Below are positions 8,813 through 17,252 of a stretch of DNA of 64,000 nt, one piece after another; the stretch's first letter is position 1; every line of letters begins with the position of its first letter. The stretch spans positions 1,178,001 through 1,242,000 of the forward strand of contig CAWFPL010000002.1 in assembly GCA_963817785.1 (NCBI GenBank), read 5' to 3'. The DNA is from JAKALD01 sp963817785 (GTDB lineage Bacteria; Pseudomonadota; Gammaproteobacteria; Burkholderiales; SG8-39). The position numbers and the translations under genes were made by a program. The notes beneath the pieces are model-generated. The model had not been told where the DNA came from. It saw only the letters and a program-made list of their open reading frames with translations, and ran no database searches.

Positions 8813-9310
8813 CTAGCTGCGGGCGCGCCTGAAGTGTCCGGACTTGCCGCCGCGCTTTTCCTCGAGTCGCAGATCGCGCAGAGTCATGCCGCGGTCGACC
8901 GCCTTGAGCATGTCGTAGATCGTCAGCAAACCGACGGCGGCGGCGGTAAGCGCTTCCATTTCGACGCCCGTGCGCCCGCGGCATTCGACGGTCGCGCTCA
9001 GGGTGACGCAACTGCGGACCGCGTCGAGCGAATAGTCGATCGCGACGCGGCTGATCGGGATCGGGTGCGCGAGTGGAATCAGCTCCGCGGTGCGCTTGGC
9101 CGCCTGGATCGCGGCGATGCGCGCGACGCCGAGCACGTCGCCCTTCTTGGCGCTGCCCAGGGCAAGCTGGCCGAAGGTCGCCGGGCGCATCTCGATGCGG
9201 CCGGAGGCCACGGCGACGCGCCGGGTCCGAGGCTTGGCGCCCACGTCGACCATGTGCGCCTGCCCATTGCTGTCGAAGTGAGTCAGCTTGCTTGAACGCT
9301 TTTTGGCCAC
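8813..9310 (-). CDS. moaC: MoaC, cyclic pyranopterin monophosphate synthase
   Basis: 165 residues, normal for the family. MoaC converts the MoaA product into cPMP in molybdenum-cofactor synthesis. Family segments are clear: THFDSNGQAHMVDVG at the front, IQAAKRTAELIPLAHPIP with the catalytic region, ECRGRTGVEMEALTA and LTIYDMLKAVDRGM near the end. The cofactor is needed by SoeA encoded further along. It diverges from the BepA-like gene with 46 bp between the starts, so their promoters must overlap. Confidence 0.96.
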   Translation of the reverse strand: MAKKRSSKLTHFDSNGQAHMVDVGAKPRTRRVAVASGRIEMRPATFGQLALGSAKKGDVLGVARIAAIQAAKRTAELIPLAHPIPISRVAIDYSLDAVRSCVTLSATVECRGRTGVEMEALTAAAVGLLTIYDMLKAVDRGMTLRDLRLEEKRGGKSGHFRRARS

Positions 9311-9356
9311 GGCTGCTTCAGCGGGAACTTGCCGAACCGCAAGGTATCATAAACAC

Positions 9357-10796
9357 ATGCGCGTCAAGGTGTTGCTGCTGGTTCTACTCCTGGTGGCCGT
9401 GTCGCGCACCTTAGCCAGCGGACTACCGGATCTGGGCGATCCCGCGTCGGCGGCGCTTTCTCCCCGCCTCGAGCACCGCATCGGCGAGCAGGCCGCGCGC
9501 GAAATTCGCAGCGACCCGTCGTACGTCGACGATCCCGAGATCATCGATTACCTGGACACCATCGGCAACCGGCTGGTGGCGGCGATGCCCAGTCCGTACC
9601 CCGAGTTCCAGTTCCTCCCCATCCGCAACCCCGAGATCAATGCCTTCGCCATGCCGGGCGGGTTCGTCGGCGTGAACACCGGGCTGATCATGGCGACCGA
9701 CAACGAGTCCGAGCTCGCCGCGGTGCTCGCCCACGAGATCACGCACGTCACGCAGAACCACATCGCGCGCATGCTCACCGCTCAGCAGCGGCTGCAGCTG
9801 CCGACGATGCTCGCGCTCGCCGCCGCGATCATCGCCGGGCGTTCGCGGCCCGACCTGGCAGTCGGTGCCGCGGCTGCGACGCAGGGCGGGTTGGTCCAGT
9901 CGCAGCTCACCTATTCGCGCGAATTCGAGCGCGAAGCCGACCGCATCGGTTTCGAGCGTCTGGTCAAGGCCGGGTTCGATCCCCGCGCCATGGGGCAGTT
10001 CTTCGAGAAATTGCAGCGCTACACGCGACTGTCGGAAGACGGCAGCATTCCGGCTTGGCTGCAGGATCACCCGCTTACTCCCGAGCGCATCGCCGACGCG
10101 GAGAACCGGGCCGCGGACTATCCGTATCGCCAGCACGTCGACAGCGTCGAGTACGGTCTGGTGCGCGCCAAGCTGCGTGCCGAGGAGCGCGACCCGCGGG
10201 ACGCGGTATTGCGCTTCTCGAGCGCGCTGCTCGACGGCCGCTTCTCCAACGAGGCCGACGCGCGCTACGGCCTGGTCGTCGCGTTGCTGCGTGCCGATCA
10301 GCCGCGGCAGGCCGAGACGGCGCTGGCGAAGCTGCGGGCGACCGGCGCGGCGAGCCCGATGATCGAGACCCTGGCCGCGCGGGTTGCGCAAGCCCGTGGC
10401 GATAGCGCCGGCGCGCTCGCGCTTCTGAAGCGCGAGCGCGGGAACTTCCCCTACAGCCGGATCCTGTTCTACGCCTACGCCAGCGCGCTCGAGGACGGCG
10501 GGCAGAACGCTCAGGCCCTCAAAGTGGCGGGCGACGGGCTGCGACTCTACCCGCACGACGCGCGGCTGTACGGGTTGAGGGCCAAGGCCTACGCCGCGCT
10601 CGGCAAGGGGCTGCTGCAGCACCAGGCACAGGCGGAGGTGTATTACCTCGAAGGCAGCCTGCCCGCGGCCATCGAGCAGCTGCAGCTGGCGCGCGCGGCC
10701 GGGGACGGCAGCTTCTACGATCTGTCGATGATCGACGCACGCCTGCGCGACCTGCGGGCCGAGCGCAAGCAGGAGCAGAAAGACGCGAAGCACTAG
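9357..10796 (+). CDS. BepA-like periplasmic M48 metalloprotease with TPR domain
   Basis: 479 residues. A signal peptide of about 20 residues precedes an M48 peptidase domain with the zinc motif HEITH (in VLAHEITHVTQNH, about residue 134) and the third ligand in SREFEREADRIGF. The C-terminal half is a set of tetratricopeptide-like helical repeats. BepA (YfgC) degrades or helps assemble misfolded outer-membrane proteins such as LptD. I start at 9357 because the ATG directly opens the signal peptide; a longer frame begins inside the moaC gene. No operon partner is evident. Confidence 0.88.
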   Translation: MRVKVLLLVLLLVAVSRTLASGLPDLGDPASAALSPRLEHRIGEQAAREIRSDPSYVDDPEIIDYLDTIGNRLVAAMPSPYPEFQFLPIRNPEINAFAMPGGFVGVNTGLIMATDNESELAAVLAHEITHVTQNHIARMLTAQQRLQLPTMLALAAAIIAGRSRPDLAVGAAAATQGGLVQSQLTYSREFEREADRIGFERLVKAGFDPRAMGQFFEKLQRYTRLSEDGSIPAWLQDHPLTPERIADAENRAADYPYRQHVDSVEYGLVRAKLRAEERDPRDAVLRFSSALLDGRFSNEADARYGLVVALLRADQPRQAETALAKLRATGAASPMIETLAARVAQARGDSAGALALLKRERGNFPYSRILFYAYASALEDGGQNAQALKVAGDGLRLYPHDARLYGLRAKAYAALGKGLLQHQAQAEVYYLEGSLPAAIEQLQLARAAGDGSFYDLSMIDARLRDLRAERKQEQKDAKH

Positions 10797-10826
10797 GGCG
10801 CCGCCGCCGGCGCTTGCCCGCGGCCC

Positions 10827-11801
10827 TCAGCGCCGGGTAGGTTCGTAGTAGGCGTCGTACAGCAGGTCGAAGGTTTTTTCCGCTTCGCGCAACAGCTCGT
10901 CTTCCGACGCCGCGCGCCGCGCTGCGCCCTGGAGCAGCGTTTGCACTCCGGCCGCTTCCGGGACCGGCGCGCCTTGTACCTCGAGAAAGTGGACGATCGC
11001 GCCGATTCGCGCCAGCGCCTGATTCCTGGCCAGATCGAGCTGCGCCAGCATTTCTTCGAAGGTGACGCGCGCGTCGCTGTTGGCAAAGCGCGCGCCGGCG
11101 AATGCGAAGCCGAGCGCACCCTGCGGACACGGCTCGCCCTTGTCGAGCCAGATCAGCGTGGCCTCCGGGTCGATGAAGCGGCGGATCAGCCAGCCACAGG
11201 CCAGCCGGTCGGCCCACAGCGGGCGGCGCGTCGCCCAGGTGCGCCGCAGCAGCCGCTCGACCGGCTTGGGCGCGTTCGCGACCGGGTACAGGAGCGTGGC
11301 GATCCCTGCTTCCGCCTCGGCAAGCGCGGTCTCGGCCTTGGCCCGCGCGGTGTTCGGAAAGAAATCGAGCGCCGCGATGGCCTCGTACTCGCGGCGCTGC
11401 TTGTGCAGCACGCGAGACAAGGCGCTCGGATCGGAAACCCCGTAGGCGAGCCTGAGGCTTTCGATGACCTTGATCAGCTCCTCGTAGCGTGCCGAGCGGT
11501 CGAACAGCGCGCGCAGCGCCTGGTTCTGCGCAGCGTCGAGGCTGGTCGTCTGGAAAACGTGCGCGCTGCCGTCGTTTTTCGCCACATAGTCGACCAGGTG
11601 CGCCATCGCCAGGCGTTTGTCCTCGCTGTCGGGAAGGATATACACGCCCTCGCGCAGCATGGCGACGCCGAGCGCCTCCAGGGTGCGCAGGATCAGCATG
11701 CGCGCGGCCGGGTCCTCGGTCGGAAGGTTGGCAACTACGACGAGCCAGTTTTCCGGCGTCGCATGCGCGTGCTTTTTCTCTGCGGGACGCGGCTGTTTCA
11801 T
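10827..11801 (-). CDS. chrB: ChrB-like chromate resistance/regulatory protein
   Basis: 324 residues from the ATG at 11801. The N-terminal half (NWLVVVANLPTEDPAARM and onwards) matches the ChrB N-terminal domain. The C-terminal half (WATRRPLWADRLACGWLIRRF, then FAFAGARFANSDARVTFEEM) matches the ChrB C-terminal, rhodanese-related domain. ChrB regulates or supports the chromate exporter ChrA, which is not seen nearby, so its role here is open. The frame could extend 46 codons upstream, but that stretch is Arg/Pro-rich and unlike the family. It converges on the BepA-like gene with 30 bp between stops. Confidence 0.85.
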   Translation of the reverse strand: MKQPRPAEKKHAHATPENWLVVVANLPTEDPAARMLILRTLEALGVAMLREGVYILPDSEDKRLAMAHLVDYVAKNDGSAHVFQTTSLDAAQNQALRALFDRSARYEELIKVIESLRLAYGVSDPSALSRVLHKQRREYEAIAALDFFPNTARAKAETALAEAEAGIATLLYPVANAPKPVERLLRRTWATRRPLWADRLACGWLIRRFIDPEATLIWLDKGEPCPQGALGFAFAGARFANSDARVTFEEMLAQLDLARNQALARIGAIVHFLEVQGAPVPEAAGVQTLLQGAARRAASEDELLREAEKTFDLLYDAYYEPTRR

Positions 11802-12100
11802 CGGATGGCGCCCCGCACGGGGGTCGACGTCATTCTGCGGTAGGCTGCGGCGCGGCGCAACGCGGGGGGGTGGCGCCCGCTCGCGCCCGAGCGGTCCTTT
11901 CGGCCGGCCGGCGCACGCATGAAAACGAGATAAGTGCATGAATCAGTGCCGCTGATCGGCGAATCAAAATTCTCAGCTTGTGGGCCCGGCATGGCCTTCG
12001 GAACAATGCGCGCTGAGACTACAGCGTGTACGCCGCGCGGTGTGGAGGCGGCCGGCGCGCATTGTCGCATCTGCAACGCGTAACCCGACTAGAATCCATC
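11802..12100. other. Intergenic region between divergent chrB and sat
   Basis: 299 bp without a credible gene. It must hold the promoters of chrB (minus strand) and sat (plus strand). The centre, about 11935-11985, is less GC-rich than the surroundings. I see no confident promoter boxes, inverted repeats or RNA signature. Confidence 0.4.
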
Positions 12101-13318
12101 ATGCCCGGATTGGTACGGCCCCACGGAGGCGGCCTCCTTCGGCCGCTCGCGCTCGCCGGCCAGGCGCTCGCCGCCGAGCGCTCGCGCGCGAAAACGCTGC
12201 CCCAGCTTCGCGTCACGTCGCGCGAGAAGGGCGATCTGATCATGCTGGGGATCGGCGGTTTCACGCCGCTCGACGGTTTCATGACCCGGGCCGACTGGGA
12301 AGGAGTCTGCGACGGCTACCGAACGGCGAGCGGATTGTTCTGGCCGATCCCGGTCACGCTGTCGGCCGACGAGGTCTCCGTCGACGGCATCAGAACGGGC
12401 AGCGATGTGGCGCTCATCGACCCGGATTCGGGCGAGGTCCTCGCGACCATGTGCGTGACCGAGAAATATCGCATCGACAAGGCGCACGAGTGCATGTCGG
12501 TGTTCCGCACCACCGATCTCGAGCATCCGGGCGTGAAGATGGTGATGGCGCAGGGCGACGTGAACCTCGCCGGCCCCGTCAAGGTCCTCAGCGACGGCGG
12601 TTTCAAGGAAAAGTACGGTGCGCTGTTCATGACGCCCGCGGAAACGCGCGCCGAGTTCGAGCGCCTGGGCTGGTCCAAGGTGGCGGCGTTCCAGACCCGC
12701 AATCCGATGCACCGCTCGCACGAGTACCTGGCGAAGGTGGCGATCGAGGTCTGCGACGGCGTGCTGGTCCATTCGCTGCTCGGCAACCTCAAGCCCGGGG
12801 ACATCCCGGCCGACGTGCGCACGCACGCGATCGCGCGGCTCATCGAGCGCTACTTCGCGAAAAATACCGTGGTGCAGGCTGGCTATCCGCTCGACATGCG
12901 CTACGCCGGCCCGCGCGAGGCGTTGCTGCACGCGCTGTTCCGCCAGAACTACGGCTGCTCGCACCAGATCGTCGGCCGCGACCACGCCGGCGTGGGCAGC
13001 TACTACGGGCCGTTCGACGCGCACCGCATTTTCGACGAGATCCCGAAGGACGCGCTCGAGACGCAGCCGCTCAAGATCGACTGGACGTTCTGGTGCTACC
13101 AGTGCGGAGGCATGGCTTCGGCGCGGACCTGTCCGCACGACGACGCCGACCGCCTGCTGGTGTCCGGCACCAAGCTGCGCAAGTGGCTGTCCGAGGGCAG
13201 CCCGGTGCCGGCGGAGTTCTCGCGCCCCGAGGTGCTGGAGATCCTGCGCGAGTACTATGCCTCGCTCGAGGCGGGCGAGAAGGTGGAGGTCAAACTGGTG
13301 GGCCACTCGGCCCGCTGA
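12101..13318 (+). CDS. sat: Sat, dissimilatory ATP sulfurylase
   Basis: 405 residues, the homo-oligomeric Sat type found in sulfur oxidisers and sulfate reducers. The PUA-like N-terminal part has IMLGIGGFTPLDGFMTRADW. The catalytic domain has the nucleotide motif QTRNPMHRSHEYL, then GRDHAGVGSYYG and CYQCGGMASARTCPH with its metal-site cysteines. In sulfur oxidisers it runs in reverse, making ATP and sulfate from APS and pyrophosphate, so it works after AprBA. Here it stands alone, followed only by a broken aprA tail, while the intact aprMBA is 29 kb away. The ATG at 12101 begins where family similarity starts, but its ribosome site is weak. Confidence 0.95.
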   Translation: MPGLVRPHGGGLLRPLALAGQALAAERSRAKTLPQLRVTSREKGDLIMLGIGGFTPLDGFMTRADWEGVCDGYRTASGLFWPIPVTLSADEVSVDGIRTGSDVALIDPDSGEVLATMCVTEKYRIDKAHECMSVFRTTDLEHPGVKMVMAQGDVNLAGPVKVLSDGGFKEKYGALFMTPAETRAEFERLGWSKVAAFQTRNPMHRSHEYLAKVAIEVCDGVLVHSLLGNLKPGDIPADVRTHAIARLIERYFAKNTVVQAGYPLDMRYAGPREALLHALFRQNYGCSHQIVGRDHAGVGSYYGPFDAHRIFDEIPKDALETQPLKIDWTFWCYQCGGMASARTCPHDDADRLLVSGTKLRKWLSEGSPVPAEFSRPEVLEILREYYASLEAGEKVEVKLVGHSAR

Positions 13319-13390
13319 CGGTCCGCGGCGCCTGCGCGCTGCAGGCGGCCGCCAGATGGTGCGCGAGCACAAGCGCTACGCCTACAAGCC

Positions 13391-13579
13391 ATGACCGCCG
13401 AAGCGCACATGAAGCACATCCAGTTCGGCGAGGAGACCCGTTATCCGGGCTTCGATTGCCGGATGGACCACAACTACATCGACGACCAGAACTGGAAGTG
13501 CTCCGTCAACTCCCGCTATGACCGCAACTCGAAGACATGGGAGCTGAAGAAGGTGTCGTAGGTGCAGCTGGTCAAGTAA
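13391..13579 (+). pseudogene. Remnant of the C-terminus of an aprA-like gene
   Basis: About 60 codons starting 72 bp after sat. HMKHIQFGEETRYPGF followed by DDQNWKCSVNSRYD and KTWELKKVS reads like the end of an APS reductase alpha subunit; the intact AprA in this window ends with the parallel KETRWPGYYYRGD, DDENWHV and GEYTMEKAP. The remnant is interrupted by TAG at 13559-13561 where AprA normally has an aromatic residue. The frame then continues VQLVK to a TAA at 13579. The wording differs from the intact copy and looks more like the branch shared with sulfate reducers. Identity is by eye, so moderately sure. Confidence 0.55.
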
Positions 13580-13616
13580 CGACGCATCCGGAGGCGCTGG
13601 TGCGCGCCGGACTCGA

Positions 13617-13651
13617 AACCCCGCCCGGGCAACCGCGCGGGGTTTTTTCTT
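13617..13651 (+). terminator. Rho-independent terminator after sat and the aprA remnant
   Basis: An 8-bp perfect stem AACCCCGC / GCGGGGTT (13617-13624 with 13637-13644) closes a 12-base loop and runs into a T-rich tract (TTTTTTCTTT). It ends the sat transcript before the PanE-like gene. Confidence 0.7.
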
Positions 13652-13707
13652 TGGGGGCCCGAGTCCTCGCCTGCGGATTATCATTCCGCTGGCGAAGTGC
13701 GAGGACG

Positions 13708-14640
13708 ATGAACGGCGATTCGATCCGGGTGGCGGTCGTTGGGGCGGGCGCGGTGGGCTGCTACTACGGCGGCATGCTGGCGCGCGCCGGGCACGACGTG
13801 GTGCTGATCGGCAGGCCGGCACACGTCGACGCCATCCGCGCAGCGGGCCTGCATTTCGAGGGACTCAAGTTCGATGAGCACATCGCGCTGCGCGCGAGCA
13901 CCGAACCCGACGCGGTGCGCGGCGCGCGGCTGGTGCTGTTCTGCGTCAAGTCGACCGACACGGAGCTGGCGGCGGAGCAGATCGCGCCGTGGCTGGAGCC
14001 CGGCAGCATCGTGGTCAACCTGCAGAACGGCGTCGACAACACCGAGCGCATCCGGGCGCGCATTTCCCGGCAAGTGATTCCCGCGGTGGTCTACGTGGCG
14101 ACCGAGATGGCGGGCCCCGGACATCTCAAGCACCACGGCCGCGGCGACCTGGTGATCGGCGCCCTCGAGCGGCCGGCGGCGCCGGAGCTCGCCGCGGCGC
14201 TGGAGGCCGTGCGGCAATGGTTCGTGCAGGCCGGTGTCCCGGTCGTGGTTTCGGACAACGTCGCGGGCGAACTGTGGGCCAAGCTGGTGGTGAACTGCGC
14301 TTACAACGCGATTTCCGCGATTGCGCAGCTCCCCTACGGCAGGATGATCGGTGGCGTCGGCGTGCGCGAGGTGATGCGCGACGTCGTCGACGAGACGCTC
14401 GCGGTCGCGGCCGCGTGCGGCGTGCGCATGGCGCCCGACCAGCTGGCAGGCGTGTACCGCATCGCCGAGGCCATGCCGGGCCAGTACTCGTCGACGGCGC
14501 AGGACCTGCAGCGCGGGCGCCCGACCGAGATCGATCACCTGAACGGCTACGTGGTGCGCCAGGGCGAGGCGCGCGGCGTTCCGGTGCCGGTGAATCGGGT
14601 CCTGCATTCGCTGGTCAGGCTGCTCGAATCGAAGCGCTGA
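13708..14640 (+). CDS. panE: 2-dehydropantoate 2-reductase family (PanE/ApbA-like)
   Basis: 310 residues. The NADPH-binding N-terminus IRVAVVGAGAVGCYYGGML is followed by LFCVKSTDTE and VVNLQNGVDN, hallmarks of ketopantoate reductase. The C-terminal helical domain carries the catalytic lysine in AGELWAKLVVNCAYNAISA. It would reduce ketopantoate to pantoate for coenzyme A synthesis. Many paralogues act on other 2-keto acids, so the symbol is by family. The start at 13708 directly opens the Rossmann motif and lies 57 bp past the terminator. The next gene starts 7 bp after its stop. Confidence 0.85.
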   Translation: MNGDSIRVAVVGAGAVGCYYGGMLARAGHDVVLIGRPAHVDAIRAAGLHFEGLKFDEHIALRASTEPDAVRGARLVLFCVKSTDTELAAEQIAPWLEPGSIVVNLQNGVDNTERIRARISRQVIPAVVYVATEMAGPGHLKHHGRGDLVIGALERPAAPELAAALEAVRQWFVQAGVPVVVSDNVAGELWAKLVVNCAYNAISAIAQLPYGRMIGGVGVREVMRDVVDETLAVAAACGVRMAPDQLAGVYRIAEAMPGQYSSTAQDLQRGRPTEIDHLNGYVVRQGEARGVPVPVNRVLHSLVRLLESKR

Positions 14641-14646
14641 GCGTCG

Positions 14647-15570
14647 ATGCGCTATTCGAACCTGGACGGCAGTTCGCGCGCGTCGAGCCTCGCGCGGATC
14701 CTGAAATGGAAGACCGGGTTGCACCACGAGAAGCGGCCACCCTCGCCGATGACCGGTGTTCCCGTGCCGACCGTGCCGAACGACGGCCGCGCGCTGCGCA
14801 GGGCGGCCGAGGACGCGCTCACCTGGGTCGGGCACGCCACCTTCCTGGTGCAGCTCGGCGGCCGTAGCGCGCTCATCGACCCGGTGATGTCGGAGTCGAT
14901 CGCCGCCGGCCTGGTGCACCGCAACGTCGCGCCGGGGCTGTCGTGGGCGGCGCTGCCCAGGATCGACGTCGTGCTGGTGACGCACAACCACCGCGACCAC
15001 ATGGACGCCCCGACCCTGAAGACGCTCGGCCCGGATCCGGTCTACGTCGTGCCGCAGGGGCTGGGACGCTGGTTCGAGCGTGCGGGGCTGCGTCGTGTCG
15101 TGGAGATGGCATGGTGGCAGCGCGAGGAGGTCGAGGGCCTCGGCATCACCTTCGTGCCCGCCGAGCACTGGAGCCGGCGCGGGCTGCTCGACATCAACGC
15201 GACGTGGTGGGGCGGTTACGTCATCGAGCGCGGCGGGCTGCGCGTCTACCACTCCGGGGACACCGCGTGGTTCGACGGCTTCGCGCTGATCGGCCAGCGC
15301 TGCGGTGCGATCCAGGCCGCGATGCTGCCGATCGGCGCCTACGCGCCGCGCTGGTTCATGCGCCGGCAGCACATGGACCCCGCCGACGCGGTGCGCGCGT
15401 TTGGCGCGCTCGGCGCGGCACGCTTCGTCGCCATGCACTGGGGCACGTTCAAGCTGACCGACGAGGACCTGCGCGAGCCGCCGCAGCTGCTCGGGCAAGC
15501 CTGGCAGCGCGCGAACCTGACCGGCGAGAGGCTCGCGGTTCCCGCCATCGGCGAGACGGTGACCTTGTAG
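14647..15570 (+). CDS. Metallo-beta-lactamase-fold hydrolase (NAPE-PLD/UlaG-like)
   Basis: 307 residues. TWVGHATFLVQLGG opens the fold, and THNHRDHMD supplies the HxHxDH zinc site near residues 116-121. Further ligands lie in PAEHWSRRG, YHSGDTAWFDGF and AMHWGTFKLTDED. This is the branch that includes NAPE-phospholipase D and related lipid or sugar-phosphate hydrolases; the substrate is unknown. Its first 40 residues are poorly conserved. It follows the PanE-like gene by 7 bp, so the two are probably cotranscribed. Confidence 0.85.
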   Translation: MRYSNLDGSSRASSLARILKWKTGLHHEKRPPSPMTGVPVPTVPNDGRALRRAAEDALTWVGHATFLVQLGGRSALIDPVMSESIAAGLVHRNVAPGLSWAALPRIDVVLVTHNHRDHMDAPTLKTLGPDPVYVVPQGLGRWFERAGLRRVVEMAWWQREEVEGLGITFVPAEHWSRRGLLDINATWWGGYVIERGGLRVYHSGDTAWFDGFALIGQRCGAIQAAMLPIGAYAPRWFMRRQHMDPADAVRAFGALGAARFVAMHWGTFKLTDEDLREPPQLLGQAWQRANLTGERLAVPAIGETVTL

Positions 15571-15677
15571 CGAACGCGGCGCGCGCGGCCCGCGCGAGGC
15601 CGCGCGGCCTGTCGTCGCGCGAGGGGCCCGAGTAGGATCCCCGGGCTTCCTTCTCTTCCGGCTTCAATAACTCGACG

Positions 15678-15801
15678 ATGTCACAGCAAAACGAGCTCCG
15701 GCCCGAGATGCCGGCCCCGACGCCGGTCGCGCCGGTTCAACTAGGGGGGCAAGGACACGCTGCGCTTTCGCTGCCGCAAGGGCGTCGCCTGCTTCTACTA
15801 G
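15678..15801 (+). pseudogene. Frameshifted and truncated remnant resembling the start of a YkgJ-type cysteine-cluster gene
   Basis: An ATG at 15678 opens MSQQNELRPEMPAP and runs to QLGG. At a run of six G (15744-15749) the sensible reading shifts frame to KDTLRFRCRKGVACFY and then hits TAG. RFRC-KG-ACF is how some YkgJ-family zinc/iron-binding proteins begin their cysteine cluster. Removing one G would join the two halves. The remaining domain is absent, since the next gene on the other strand ends 39 bp later. I recognise the motif from memory only. Confidence 0.4.
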
Positions 15802-15805
15802 TAAC

Positions 15806-15833
15806 GCGGGGGTGAGAGGCGCCTGACCCCCGC
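15806..15833. terminator. Strong hairpin between convergent transcripts
   Basis: A perfect 8-bp stem GCGGGGGT / ACCCCCGC (15806-15813 with 15826-15833) encloses a loop that is itself built on AGGCGCCT. It sits just past the histidine-kinase stop (minus strand) and past the YkgJ remnant (plus strand). There is no T tract, so termination would be weak or factor-assisted. Confidence 0.4.
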
Positions 15834-15839
15834 ACCCCC

Positions 15840-17252
15840 TTACGCCGGGGACGGGCGCGGCAGGACCAGCTCGGCGATCAGGCCGCGGCCCTCGGGGGCG
15901 TTGCGCAGCGTGATCTCCCCTCCGTGCCAGCGCGCGATGTTGCGCGCGATGCTCAAACCCAGCCCCACGCCGCCGCTGCCGCGGTTGCGCGAGGACTCGA
16001 GCCGGAAGAACGGCTCGAACACGCGCTCGAGCTCCTCCTGCGGAATGCCGGGGCCCTGGTCGCGCACGCCGATGCGCAGCGTGCGGCCGTCGTCCTCGAT
16101 GGTCACCTCGGCGCGCTCGCCGTAGCGGAGCGCATTCTCGAGCAGGTTGTTCAGGCAGCGCCGCAGCGCCTGCGGGTGCGCGCTGTACGGCGAGCGTGGC
16201 GTGCCCTGCAGGCTGGTTTCGTGGCCGCTTTCGCGCCAGTCCTCGCACAGGCTCTCGATTAGCGCGCGCACGTCGACCGGCTGGCGCCGGGGCTCCTTGC
16301 CCAGGCTGCGGAAGAACTCCAGCGTCGAGCCGACCATCGCTTCCATCTCGTCCAGGTCACGCACGAACTTGGCCCGCGTCTCCGGGTCGGCGAGCATCTC
16401 GGCGCGCAGGCGCATGCGCGTGATCGGGGTCTTCAGGTCGTGCGAGATGGCGCCGAGCATGCGCGCGCGCTCGAGCAGGTGACCGCGGATCTGCGACTGC
16501 ATGCGGTTGAAGGCATCGATCGCGCTGCGCACCTCGCGCGGACCCGTGATCTTCAGCGGCGGTCCCTCCGGGTCGGCGCCGAGGGCGTCGGCGGCCCGCG
16601 CCAGGCGCGCCAGCGGGCGCGTCATCATGCGCACCACCAGCGCCGCCAGCGCGAAGAAAATGAACAGCGTCAGGAGCAGCCGCGGCACCAGCGTCTCGAG
16701 GCGCCTGAGCGGCTCCTGCGGAACGCGCGCATAGAACACCGCGGTGCCGCCGTCCTGCAGGCCGATCTGCGTCACCAGCGTGAAGGTGTCGGGCAGCAGA
16801 AAGTAGAAATGCCGGGCGAACCACTGCCCGAGCGGCGTGGTCGCTTCGGTATCGCCGCGTGAGGGCCGCATGGCCCGCAGGCGCGTCGTGATCTCGACGT
16901 CGGTGTGCCAGGGTGCGCCGAGATTGCGCTGCACCGTCGCGGCGAACGCGCGTTCGTAGGGGTCGAGCTCCTCCGGACCCTGGGGGACCACGATCGGCCT
17001 GGAACTCAGCACGATGCGCAGGTCGCGGCTATTGAGCTCCTCCAGCACCCCTGCGCGTTCGGCGGCCGGCACGCGATTGAGCACCTTGGCCGCCTCGGCG
17101 ATGCGCATCGCGATCTGCTGCGAGGCGACGCGGTACACCGCACTGCCGCGATCGAGCACGTTGATCATCACTGCCGCGAGCTGCGCGAGCAGCAGCCCGG
17201 CACCGAGCACCACCAGCGTGCGCCCGAACAGCGAGCCGGGCACCAGGCGCAT
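15840..17252 (-). CDS. EnvZ-type sensor histidine kinase
   Basis: 470 residues. An N-terminal membrane helix, a periplasmic domain of about 150 residues and a second helix (LLLTLFIFFALAALVVRMM, near residue 205) precede a HAMP linker. The H-box is LGAISHDLKTPITRMRLR, followed by an N-box (LLENALRYGERAEV) and the GVGLGLSIARN ATP lid. It autophosphorylates on the H-box histidine and passes phosphate to the regulator encoded just upstream; their stop and start overlap by one base (TGATG). The stimulus is unknown; envelope or osmotic stress is usual for the type. Confidence 0.9.
   Translation of the reverse strand: MRLVPGSLFGRTLVVLGAGLLLAQLAAVMINVLDRGSAVYRVASQQIAMRIAEAAKVLNRVPAAERAGVLEELNSRDLRIVLSSRPIVVPQGPEELDPYERAFAATVQRNLGAPWHTDVEITTRLRAMRPSRGDTEATTPLGQWFARHFYFLLPDTFTLVTQIGLQDGGTAVFYARVPQEPLRRLETLVPRLLLTLFIFFALAALVVRMMTRPLARLARAADALGADPEGPPLKITGPREVRSAIDAFNRMQSQIRGHLLERARMLGAISHDLKTPITRMRLRAEMLADPETRAKFVRDLDEMEAMVGSTLEFFRSLGKEPRRQPVDVRALIESLCEDWRESGHETSLQGTPRSPYSAHPQALRRCLNNLLENALRYGERAEVTIEDDGRTLRIGVRDQGPGIPQEELERVFEPFFRLESSRNRGSGGVGLGLSIARNIARWHGGEITLRNAPEGRGLIAELVLPRPSPA

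Noticed and set aside
13537..13707. Extended N-terminus of the PanE-like gene
   Set aside because: It would run through the terminator at 13617-13651 and overlap the aprA remnant; the Rossmann motif begins at 13708.
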